Assembly (NCBI GenBank): GCA_963933885.1
Contig: CAWVWF010000035.1
Coordinates: 1-21,899, forward strand
Direction of reading: 5' to 3'
From: CAWVWF01 sp963933885
GTDB taxonomy: Bacteria > Bacteroidota > Bacteroidia > Flavobacteriales_C > GCA-002722245
Length of the DNA stretch: 21,899 bases
The position numbers and the translations under genes are program-made. The notes under the pieces are model-generated. The model saw only the letters and a program-made list of their open reading frames with translations. It searched no databases and was not told the origin of the DNA. Of the stretch, positions 15,778-21,899 are shown piece by piece (the stretch's first letter is position 1; the number at the start of each line of letters is the position of its first letter).

Positions 15778-16524
15778 ATGTGTGGGACTTTCGGTCAAGA
15801 TAAAGATGAAAACGCTAAGGGTAATTCTAAATGGGTTGCTAAAATTACAAAAGAGTTTAGAGAGAAACATGGTACGCCATGGAAACCTGTTGTCAAACCT
15901 AATCAAACTGCAAATATCTATACATCCAAAGGATTAACTCCAGCGACTTTTGGATTTATTCTAGGCGAATTCAAAGATGGGAGAAAGAAATTCTGGATCA
16001 ATGCAAGAGTTGAGTATTTCGATAATTCGAATAATTCAACAAGTTATCATGGACCTTTCGAAATCTTCAAAAACAAAGAGATAGCTCCACTTCTAAAAAC
16101 AAGTAGAGCCGTTATTCCTGTATCTCATTTTTTCGAATCTCCCAGTAACAACATCAAACAAAAATTCCTAATAAAACCAGCAAATGGTGGAGTAATATAT
16201 TTAGGTGGAGTTTACACTCAATTTATAGATGCAGACTCTGGTGAATTATCAACTCCATCCTTCTGTATTCTAACAACAGCTTCCAATAAAGCCACATCAG
16301 CAATAAATCATGCAAGATGTCCTTTAATTATAGAAGAAGCTGATATTGAAAATTACTTAAATCCAATTTTAACAGAAAAACAACTTAGTAAATACTTTAA
16401 ACCTAATAACAATCAAGATTATTCAGTTATCGAAATTGATGCAGCTCAATTAAAAGATAACAATCTTTTCACCCCCGAAAGTCTATCTGATTTCAATGCC
16501 ATTTCAGAGCCAATAATTATATAA
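15778..16524 (+). CDS. SOS response-associated peptidase (SRAP/HMCES/YedK family)
   Basis: The 248-residue protein starts with MCGTFG, so Cys2 is exposed after removal of Met as required in this family. Further signatures are NARVEYF (Asn75, Arg77, with the usual NARxE order), VIPVSHFFESP in place of the common P..GFYEW (catalytic Glu120), and ILTTASN followed by INHARCPLII (His178, in place of HxRMP). SRAP proteins form a covalent thiazolidine link between Cys2 and abasic sites in single-stranded DNA, protecting the genome. The main residues are all present, though the Tyr-Glu-Trp and Met-Pro positions deviate from consensus. It is divergent from the thiamine-binding gene across about 127 bp and has no obvious SOS box that I can recognise. 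Confidence 0.9.
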   Translation: MCGTFGQDKDENAKGNSKWVAKITKEFREKHGTPWKPVVKPNQTANIYTSKGLTPATFGFILGEFKDGRKKFWINARVEYFDNSNNSTSYHGPFEIFKNKEIAPLLKTSRAVIPVSHFFESPSNNIKQKFLIKPANGGVIYLGGVYTQFIDADSGELSTPSFCILTTASNKATSAINHARCPLIIEEADIENYLNPILTEKQLSKYFKPNNNQDYSVIEIDAAQLKDNNLFTPESLSDFNAISEPIII

Positions 16525-16555
16525 ACACATGCCATTCCTGCACAAACAGTAAACC

Positions 16556-16701
16556 CTCGCGCGCATGTTCCGGAGGACATGCGTGTGTACTGAGCTCAGC
16601 GTCTTCAGACGCGACTTACCAAAACAGTACTACGTAAATCACTTGTGTCTGAAGACACGGTTCTCATTACACACGCATGTCCTCCGGAGCATGCGCGCGA
16701 G
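16556..16701. repeat. GC-rich nested inverted repeat element
   Basis: The 34-nt arms at 16556-16589 and 16668-16701 are complementary except for one position. Inside lie a 10-nt palindrome CTGAGCTCAG (16590-16599), a hairpin GCGTCTTCAGACGC (16599-16612) and its near mirror GTGTCTGAAGACAC (16645-16658). The latter two differ by a paired change (C-G to T-A) that keeps the stem intact. The GC content is clearly higher than in the surrounding DNA. An ORF running through it is a by-product of the palindrome. It may act as a REP-like element, a terminator or a mobile remnant. Confidence 0.85.
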
Positions 16702-17021
16702 TAGACTACTATGTATATTAAAAAAACCACAAGTTTGGAACACTGGATTCGGGCGGTTACAAGGCCTGCCCCTAAATATGTCTTGAAAATAGAATACGTA
16801 TCAGAAAACTATTGGCTGTTAGTTAGAAATATATTTTAAAGTTAAAACGTTTTTTGTAAATGTCTTTAATTATATATTTAACTGTTTATCAGGTTTTTAT
16901 GTTTTTTAAAAACGTTTTTCAAGTGAAATCAGGAAACAATAATTAGGAAACAAATACGAGTGTTGTACGAAAAGATGACGTACATTTGTAATGTTAATAT
17001 TGAACCCGAAAATCAACACAA
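16702..17021. other. AT-rich intergenic region upstream of the T9SS protein gene
   Basis: About 320 bp without a convincing gene. It holds a small GC-rich patch (GGGC...GCCC near 16750-16772), several A/T runs around AAACGTTTTT sequences (near 16843 and 16905), and the promoter-like -7 box at 16981. I see no RNA gene. Confidence 0.5.
16981..16988 (+). promoter_or_regulatory. -7 promoter box of the T9SS protein gene
   Basis: TACATTTG matches TAnnTTTG exactly and is identical to the -7 box of surE. It lies 33 bp upstream of the ATG at 17022. A TTG occurs at 16963-16965, but with only 15 nt spacing, so the -33 element is uncertain. Confidence 0.5.
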
Positions 17022-18482
17022 ATGAAAATTATAATCACATTAATAATAAGCATGTTAGCAGGCGTATGTAACGCTCAAATCAGCTTAAACAACGAAGGAG
17101 GAAATAGTTTAACATTCCAAATAAATAATACACTAGTTGTACATAGCGATGGTGACGTTGCAAACCTAACAGGAGCAACAATGATTTTGGGATCTACCGG
17201 TGAGCCAAACTTAGAATTTGATGGTCATTTCACCAACAGTACCTCTGCAACATTAACTACCGGTACAGGCTTGTTAGAATTAACAGGAAGTTCCAGTCAA
17301 AACATAGACTTTGGAAATGACGATTTATGGAATTTAGAAATTGTAAACGCAGCAGGTGGTGTCTTCACACGATCAGCAACAGTTAATAACGAAGTTCAAT
17401 TTAATTCAGGAGATTTTACAACAACCGATTCCGAATTGTTAACTTTCGAAACTTCTGCTACTTCAGCAGGAGCAAGCGATGCTAGTCATGTAAATGGACC
17501 AGTAGCTAAAAATTTCGCATCTACTTCCGCCTTTACATTTCCAGTAGGGCACGGATCATCTTATAATTCACTTGCTTTTACTCCTGATGGAACTGGAGCA
17601 ACAACAATGAAAGCAAAGTTTAATTACGCGCAACCAAGTGGCAGAACCAGTAAAGGTGCCGGTATATGTAAAGTAAGTAATGTGGAATACTGGGATTTTA
17701 CCCGAACTTCAGGATCCGAAGATGGAACAGTTACTCTCGAGTGGGATACAGAAAGTGATGTAACAGTAATTGCTGATTTATTAGTTGCGTATTGGGATGG
17801 TACTTATTGGCAAGATGGAGGAGGTACAGCTTCTGGAGCAGCTGGATCTGGAACAATACCATCAGGTAGTAGCATGTCTAATTATAGCGCTTATACAATA
17901 GGTACAGATCCTTGTAATAATACTTTGCCTGTTGAATTAATTCATTTCACTGCTGTTCCAGTAAATAACGAAGTCGTAGATGTTGATTGGGTTACAGGTA
18001 GTGAGGTTAACAACGATTATTTCGTAGTAGAAAAATCCAAAGATGCTGTTAACTACCTAGTATTAGATTCTGTTAAATCATATGGTAATGGAAACTCTAG
18101 TAATCAACAGAGCTATAAATTAATTGATAAACAACCATACTCAGGTATTTCTTACTACCGATTAAAACAAGTTGATTTTGATAATACCCATAGTTACTCC
18201 AACATTGAAATAGTAAATTTTGAAGGACTTGAAATTATTAGTCTGTTTCCTAATCCTTCAGATGGAGAAGTAAACATTACAATTAAATCATCTTTTGAAG
18301 GAACAATTCAGTTAACAATTTACGATGCCCTAGGAAAACTTAATTATTCGAAAGAGTTTAACATAAACGAAGGAAATACTCAAATCAGTAATGTTATAAC
18401 AGGAGCGATGGGTAAATACTTTGTATCGGTAGTAACAAGTGATGGAAAGTATTACGATTATGATGTCCTTCTGAAAAAATAA
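17022..18482 (+). CDS. secreted surface protein with type IX secretion sorting domain
   Basis: The 486-residue protein has a signal peptide (MKIIITLIISMLAGVCNAQ). The middle (about 20-295) is a Ser/Thr/Gly-rich beta region with segments such as LEFDGHFTNSTSATLTTGTGLLELTGSSSQ, VNGPVAKNF and FTFPVGHGSSYNSLAF, typical of Bacteroidota surface proteins. From about 302 comes a fibronectin-like module (LPVELIHFTAVPVNNEVVDVDWVTGSEVNNDYFVVEKS, then SYYRLKQVDFD). The last 84 residues form a type A T9SS sorting domain (ISLFPNPSDGEVNITI, LTIYDALGKL, MGKYFVSVVTSDGK, ending LLKK). It should be exported through the T9SS and attached to the surface or released. No T9SS machinery gene is in the window. Its signal peptide resembles that of the fibre-like gene downstream. 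Confidence 0.9.
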   Translation: MKIIITLIISMLAGVCNAQISLNNEGGNSLTFQINNTLVVHSDGDVANLTGATMILGSTGEPNLEFDGHFTNSTSATLTTGTGLLELTGSSSQNIDFGNDDLWNLEIVNAAGGVFTRSATVNNEVQFNSGDFTTTDSELLTFETSATSAGASDASHVNGPVAKNFASTSAFTFPVGHGSSYNSLAFTPDGTGATTMKAKFNYAQPSGRTSKGAGICKVSNVEYWDFTRTSGSEDGTVTLEWDTESDVTVIADLLVAYWDGTYWQDGGGTASGAAGSGTIPSGSSMSNYSAYTIGTDPCNNTLPVELIHFTAVPVNNEVVDVDWVTGSEVNNDYFVVEKSKDAVNYLVLDSVKSYGNGNSSNQQSYKLIDKQPYSGISYYRLKQVDFDNTHSYSNIEIVNFEGLEIISLFPNPSDGEVNITIKSSFEGTIQLTIYDALGKLNYSKEFNINEGNTQISNVITGAMGKYFVSVVTSDGKYYDYDVLLKK

Positions 18483-18507
18483 AACGTAGGGGCATTATGC
18501 TTTGTTT

Positions 18508-18523
18508 ACACACACACACACAC
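18508..18523. repeat. (CA)8 microsatellite
   Basis: Sixteen bases of alternating A and C sit 26 bp after the T9SS gene and just upstream of the promoter of the fibre-like gene, where slippage could alter the promoter-proximal region. Confidence 0.9.
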
Positions 18524-18534
18524 TGAAATAAAAC

Positions 18535-18564
18535 TTGAAAAAAGTAGATTTTTTGATATATTTA
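18535..18564 (+). promoter_or_regulatory. promoter and conserved leader of the fibre-like gene
   Basis: TTG at 18535-18537, a 19-nt spacer and TATATTTA at 18557-18564 closely match the Bacteroidota pattern, with only the last -7 base different. The stretch 18549-18595 is nearly repeated at 21701-21747 ahead of the paralogous copy, which supports a functional role. Confidence 0.65.
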
Positions 18565-18595
18565 CGGATTGAAATGTCCTTTTAAAACATTCTCC

Positions 18596-19831
18596 ATGAA
18601 AATAATCAACACATTACTTATTAGCTTATTAGCAGGAACAGCATCTGCTCAAGTAGGGATAGGAACCACGTCACCAAGTAGTGCTTTGGATATCGAGACA
18701 ACAGGTCCAGCGGTTGACATTAACGATACAGGAGGTGGCGACCCAGAGATTAACTTTCAAATTTCAGGAACAACAACATTCTCTTTAGGAATAGATAACT
18801 CGGATGCCGACAAATTAAAAATAGGAACAACATCTCCAGAGGCAAGTACAGTTTTAACCATCGACGCTTCTCAAAATGTGGGGATTGGAAATACATCGCC
18901 AACCGCCACTTTAGATGTTGATGGTTCAGCCATTTTTAATGAAACGGGTAATTCGGTTGATTTTAGAGTGGAAGGGCTTGGAGAAGCCAACTTGCTTTTT
19001 GTAGATGGAAGTGCGGATATGGTTGGTGTTGGGACTTCTGCGCCTAGTGATTTATTAACTATAGGAGGTATAACTGCAACTAGTCAAGGTGGGATAATGA
19101 TACAAGACCCAACTGCTACAACTCATGGAGGTTATTTCCATTTTGATGATGCAAATACTGTTTTAAAAATAGGGGGAGTTACAGCTGGTACTTATAATAA
19201 TGCCATAGAAATAGGTAGAGACAATTCAAATGTGGTTATTAATCAAGATGGTGCTTCCGCAGATTTTACCGTAGAAGGAAATACTGATGTGAGTTTATTT
19301 GTTGTTGATGGTTCTGCAGATAAAGTTGGAATTGGAACTGCCACTCCAGCAAACACGCTGGATGTTAATGGAGATATGATATTACAAAATGGTACCTCTA
19401 TAAACGAATTCAGTGTTGATGGGACATTTGCTGGGAATAGTGATGATGCAGTACCTACAGAACAAGCTGTTAAGGAATATGTTGATGGTTTAGTACCTAC
19501 ATTAAGTAAAACAATCACGATAGAAGCACCAACTGCTGCGGATGATATTACTTTTTTTAGAACCGATGTAGCTATTACAGTTGTAGAAGTAATTGCTATT
19601 AGTACGGGGACTTCACCAAGTACCACTTATCAGCTAAGACACCACAGTGGTAGAAGTGGTGGTGGTAATGTTTTAACCACATCTTCCGCGACAACAGCCA
19701 CGTTATCGGGCGATGTTGCAACATTAAGTGATGCTACAATCTCTGCAAATAGTTGGGTTTGGTTTGAAACTACGGCAGCAAGTGGAACAAGTGTTACATT
19801 AAGTGTTAACGTAAGGTACACCGAAGATTAA
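18596..19831 (+). CDS. secreted fibre-like protein with VGIGTTSP repeats and phage-type C-terminal domain
   Basis: The 411-residue protein starts at ATG 18596 with the signal peptide MKIINTLLISLLAGTASAQ; an in-frame TTG 27 bp upstream lies in the conserved leader and is rejected. The body has repeated VGIGTTSPSSALDIE, VGIGNTSPTATLDVDG, VGVGTSAPSDLLTIGG and VGIGTATPANTLDVNG units with FRVEG/FTVEG-LFVVDGSAD links, the beta-prism shaft pattern found in tail fibres and Bacteroidota surface proteins. DAVPTEQAVKEYVDGL at about 284-299 often precedes a fibre tip. The last 110 residues (ITIEAPTAADDITFFRTDVAITVVEV to SWVWFETTAASGT and VRYTED) resemble a C-terminal domain I know from marine phage structural proteins. 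There is no S74 peptidase and no T9SS domain. The signal-peptide region contains two CTTATTAG octamers. Confidence 0.8.
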   Translation: MKIINTLLISLLAGTASAQVGIGTTSPSSALDIETTGPAVDINDTGGGDPEINFQISGTTTFSLGIDNSDADKLKIGTTSPEASTVLTIDASQNVGIGNTSPTATLDVDGSAIFNETGNSVDFRVEGLGEANLLFVDGSADMVGVGTSAPSDLLTIGGITATSQGGIMIQDPTATTHGGYFHFDDANTVLKIGGVTAGTYNNAIEIGRDNSNVVINQDGASADFTVEGNTDVSLFVVDGSADKVGIGTATPANTLDVNGDMILQNGTSINEFSVDGTFAGNSDDAVPTEQAVKEYVDGLVPTLSKTITIEAPTAADDITFFRTDVAITVVEVIAISTGTSPSTTYQLRHHSGRSGGGNVLTTSSATTATLSGDVATLSDATISANSWVWFETTAASGTSVTLSVNVRYTED

Positions 19832-19903
19832 TTAAATTTCCTCAAAATAAAAAGACCATAAAAAATGATACCTTTTAGGTGTTAAACAATCAAAATCATA
19901 TAA

Positions 19904-20671
19904 ATGAATTTTCTAAAAAAAGTTAATCAAAGAACACAAAGTTTTAAGGCTAAACTTTTCGTCTTACTAGTAATTACATTGTCACCTTTTAACCTAAAGG
20001 CCGCTGTAACAGCAGGAAATCAATCATTTGCCGCATGGAACCCAAACGCCACAAGTTATACGATTTCTCATAACCAAAATACCGGTTCGGATGGGTACTT
20101 AGTCGTGGTTCTTGGATTCACTTCATTAGGTACTTTTGGGGGGACCGTAAGTGGGATTACTTGGAATGGGGTAAGTATGACTCAACTTCAACAAGCTATA
20201 ATTAATATTAACTCTGGTAAGTTGGCCATCTTTGAATTAGAGAACCCAGCTACTGGTACTAATAATTTAGTAATTACTTTTAGTACTACTTTTCAAGGAT
20301 CTGTGTCTTCTTCCATATTCTCATTTACTGGAGCACAGTCTGGTGGGAATTCAGAGATTAATACAGGTGATACTACTCCTACTAATCCATTATTTACTAT
20401 TAGTGATAATTCAATGGTGCTTGGTATAAGTGCAAGTAATTACAGTACAAGTTCTATTGAGCTTGCACAAGGAACAGCAAGATCGCTATTAAATGCTGGT
20501 TCTCAGACGTATTATGGTGGTATTTGTGCTGTTGCTTTGTCACCAGCCTTAGCTGCTGGTACGGCTACTTACGAGGCTAATACCAGTGGAGGTAGCGCTT
20601 CGTTAGCGTTAGTTGAAATACAAGAAGCCGCTGCGGCAGTGATACCGCGGAGAGTATTTATTACTGATTAG
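19904..20671 (+). CDS. secreted beta-sandwich protein of unknown function
   Basis: The 255-residue protein has a longer N-terminal export signal (MNFLKKVNQRTQSFKAKLFVLLVITLSPFNLKA). The mature part is rich in Gly, Ser, Thr and Asn and has a GITWNGVSMTQLQQ strand, LAIFELENPATGTNNLVITFS and VSSSIFSFTGAQ, a pattern I have seen in secreted and phage-associated beta-sandwich proteins (SWNGVxLT family). It ends with EIQEAAAAVIPRRVFITD, a short basic tail. There is no T9SS domain and no clear catalytic motif. It lies 72 bp after the fibre-like gene on the same strand and may share its transcript. Function is unknown; partnership with the fibre protein is an inference. Confidence 0.75.
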   Translation: MNFLKKVNQRTQSFKAKLFVLLVITLSPFNLKAAVTAGNQSFAAWNPNATSYTISHNQNTGSDGYLVVVLGFTSLGTFGGTVSGITWNGVSMTQLQQAIININSGKLAIFELENPATGTNNLVITFSTTFQGSVSSSIFSFTGAQSGGNSEINTGDTTPTNPLFTISDNSMVLGISASNYSTSSIELAQGTARSLLNAGSQTYYGGICAVALSPALAAGTATYEANTSGGSASLALVEIQEAAAAVIPRRVFITD

Positions 20672-20878
20672 CGTAAAATTAGGAATTAGATTCGAAATTT
20701 CGATATCAGATTACTAAAATTACTAGGTAACGTACACTTTCATAAAAGACTCAACATATTCAATATACATAGTACTTCAGAACTATGAAAAAGTGTCCAA
20801 AATCCCCCCTTTTGCACATCGGTTTTCCGAAAGTGACATATAACACAAAGTGACGTACAGCTGCATTATATAGTCGTC
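20672..20878. other. intergenic region with small hairpins
   Basis: No gene is seen. It holds a perfect 12-nt palindrome TCGAAATTTCGA at 20692-20703, a hairpin ACACTTTCATA (20734-20744) with TATGAAAAAGTGT (20784-20796, two-base bulge), and repeated AAAGTGAC words at about 20830 and 20847. Any of the hairpins could terminate the secreted-protein transcript. Confidence 0.45.
20842..20868. repeat. 27-bp direct repeat flanking repeat element, left copy
   Basis: The sequence beginning AACACAAAGTGACGTACA recurs at 21221-21247 with a single mismatch in 27 positions. The two copies bracket the second copy of the structured repeat element. Confidence 0.85.
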
Positions 20879-21222
20879 TTAAAATTCATTTACTTTTTAT
20901 TTTGTAGTAAAGGCTATGGTTATACATATTGCTTAACGAGACGTCTAGATTCCTGCCTTCGCAGGAATGACAGAAGTTCTCAATCAATCAATCAATCAAT
21001 CAATCAATTGTATGTTCTATAAGCATTGTCATTCCTGCGAAGGCAGGAATCTAGACGTCTTGCTAACACCTATCGCTAGCGAAATTTTCAGCAAAGCTTA
21101 ATTTGTGTTTATAATTTGGCAAGGCTGTTCCTTATCGCGAGAAGACCTTACAACAACTCGTAACTAATACTGGGACAACAAGGCACAGCCTTTCGCTAGA
21201 GTGAAACTAAGTTGTTGAAAAA
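20879..21222. repeat. dispersed structured repeat element, copy 2
   Basis: Homologue of the element at 14944-15313 in the same orientation. It is 344 bp long; most of the length difference is the shorter TCAA tract. Its inverted arms at 20939-20972 and 21027-21060 are perfectly complementary over 34 nt. In the hairpin zone the AAGTT/AACTT helix of copy 1 appears as AAATT/AATTT here, a paired change. No coding sequence is seen, and an ORF overlapping its end on the minus strand is not credible. Confidence 0.8.
20980..21007. repeat. (TCAA)7 microsatellite
   Basis: Seven perfect TCAA units between the inverted arms of element copy 2, half the number found in copy 1. Confidence 0.95.
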
Positions 21223-21247
21223 CACAAAGTGACGTACACCTGCATTA
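21221..21247. repeat. 27-bp direct repeat flanking repeat element, right copy
   Basis: Partner of 20842-20868, one mismatch. It starts at the boundary of element copy 2, overlapping it by at most a few A residues. Confidence 0.85.
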
Positions 21248-21277
21248 CTATAAGCATTGTCATTCCTGCGAAGGCAG
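21248..21277. repeat. truncated third fragment of the repeat element
   Basis: Thirty bases from CTATAAGCATTGTCATTCCT to GGCAG are identical to the start of the right arm region of copy 2, then similarity stops abruptly. The 87-nt hairpin element begins 10 bp further on. Confidence 0.8.
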
Positions 21278-21287
21278 TAAATTATAT

Positions 21288-21374
21288 CGGGACAGTCCTG
21301 CTCTGATATGGTTAGATTGGCCTGAACTAGAAATTCTAGTATAGGTAACCGCTTCACTGAGCAGGACTGTCCCG
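21288..21374. repeat. 87-nt nested inverted repeat
   Basis: Perfect 16-nt outer arms (CGGGACAGTCCTGCTC at 21288-21303 and its complement at 21359-21374) enclose GGTTA/TAACC (21310-21314 and 21346-21350) and a central ACTAGAA-A-TTCTAGT palindrome (21326-21340). The three pairings are properly nested, so a single long RNA or DNA stem with internal loops is possible. It could be a structured RNA, a terminator or a mobile-element remnant. Confidence 0.8.
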
Positions 21375-21438
21375 GTTCATTTAGGAGGTGATTCCAGTGT
21401 CGTTTTCCGTTTATTTTGATTTGTACGTTAAAATCCAA

Positions 21439-21603
<165 letters not shown>

Positions 21604-21700
21604 GTTCAGATGTGTAGTGTTGTTTTTATCCTTTTTTTAAGATTTATAAAGGATAACTAGATACGGAAACATAATGTGAAAAAAACTTTACAAAAGCGTG

Positions 21701-21747
21701 TTTTTTGATATATTTACGGATTGAAATATCCTTTTAAAACGTTTGCT
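21701..21747 (+). promoter_or_regulatory. second copy of the fibre-gene promoter/leader
   Basis: Nearly identical to 18549-18595: 27 consecutive bases are the same, and most of the rest up to the ATG. The -7 box TATATTTA lies at 21709-21716. The base triplet 19 nt upstream is TTT (21687-21689) where copy 1 has TTG, so this promoter may be weaker. Confidence 0.6.
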
Positions 21748-21899
21748 ATGAAAATATTAAATACATTGCTTATTAGCTTATTAGCTTATTAGCTTATTAG
21801 CTTATTCTGCTTCGGCACAGGTAGGAATAGGAACTTCTACTCCCACTGTACCGTTGGATATAGAAGCAGCTGATGCCACTATAGATATAAATAACACGG
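21748..21899 (+). pseudogene. paralog of the fibre-like gene, out of frame through octamer expansion; 3' end outside window
   Basis: From ATG 21748 the frame reads MKILNTLLISLLAY and then hits TAG at 21787-21789 within the octamer tract. In another frame, from 21806 on, the sequence reads SASAQVGIGTSTPTVPLDIEAADATIDIN, homologous to residues about 15-45 of the intact fibre-like protein at 18596. Removing 16 bp (two octamers) joins both parts into a normal signal peptide MKILNTLLISLLAYSASAQ. No start codon of ordinary type exists in the downstream frame after its own TAG at 21782-21784. The gene is thus either a phase-variable gene in the off state or a pseudogene. The rest of it lies outside the window. 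Confidence 0.8.
21769..21806 (+). repeat. (CTTATTAG)4 octamer repeat in signal-peptide coding region
   Basis: Four perfect CTTATTAG units (21769-21800) plus a partial CTTATT. The intact paralog at 18596 has two units at the same place. Only the two-unit state keeps the reading frame: one unit misframes it and three or more bring TAG in frame. Confidence 0.95.

Noticed and set aside
16565..16786. 73-residue plus-strand ORF
   Set aside because: It runs through the long inverted repeat; its composition (Cys/Arg-rich) comes from the palindrome and it has no recognisable domain.
18569..18595. TTG start adding nine residues to the fibre-like protein
   Set aside because: It lies within the conserved leader; the ATG at 18596 gives a standard signal peptide and matches the second copy at 21748.
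21288..21374. Integron attC site, suggested by GTTAGAT at 21311 inside the inverted repeat
   Set aside because: The matching complementary RYYYAAC site is absent, the GTTRRRY-like motif is on the wrong side and no integrase is present.
21380..21400. Piece of a ribosomal RNA gene, from similarity of AGGAGGTGATTCCAG to the complement of the 16S 3' end
   Set aside because: Only about 15 bases match, with an extra base, and no surrounding rRNA sequence is seen; this is most likely chance.

Overview
The window looks like a chromosome segment of a marine-type member of the Bacteroidota (order Flavobacteriales, possibly near Crocinitomicaceae or Cryomorphaceae; the lineage is an inference). The DNA is AT-rich. 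Several starts have Bacteroidota-type promoters (TAnnTTTG at -7, TTG near -33). There is a type IX secretion C-terminal sorting domain, and GSCFA, DUF4139, SpoIID and LpxB proteins typical of the phylum.

Layout: (1) Positions 1-933 hold the 3' part of a GSCFA-domain gene. (2) 996-3188 encodes a secreted protein built around a roughly 460-residue Ala/Glu/Lys helix, closed by a clear terminator. (3) 3312-5923 is a tight plus-strand unit: a secreted YHS-domain protein, an OmpR-type response regulator and its HAMP histidine kinase. (4) 5950-8850 is a minus-strand group: a DUF4139/MuiA-like protein, an outer-membrane barrel-like protein, and a small Imm10-like protein lying between two 36-bp direct repeats. 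(5) 8975-13983 is an overlapping plus-strand operon: surE, a small membrane protein, lpxB, a SpoIID-domain protein and a ComEC/Rec2 channel. It is followed by a lipoprotein related to zinc metallopeptidases whose HExxH motif is broken. (6) 15342-16524 holds a thiamine-binding MTH1187-family gene and a divergent SRAP (HMCES/YedK) gene.

From about 14.9 kb onward the character changes. Intergenic DNA is filled with structured repeats: two copies of a roughly 350-370 bp element with 35-nt inverted arms around (TCAA)14 or (TCAA)7, a truncated third piece, a GC-rich nested inverted repeat at 16556-16701, and an 87-nt nested hairpin at 21288-21374. Microsatellites (CA)8, (GA)21 and (CTTATTAG)4 are also present. 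Between these lie genes for secreted proteins: a T9SS cargo protein, a fibre-like protein made of VGIGTTSP repeats with a phage-type C-terminal domain, and a secreted beta-rich protein.

The strongest signal is at the right edge. A second copy of the fibre-gene leader and signal peptide starts at 21748. Its signal-peptide coding region contains four CTTATTAG octamers where the intact paralog at 18596 has two. The extra 16 bp puts a stop in frame, so the copy reads as switched off. Together with the conserved promoter/leader cassette, this suggests phase-variable or recombining surface-fibre genes. That interpretation is an inference.
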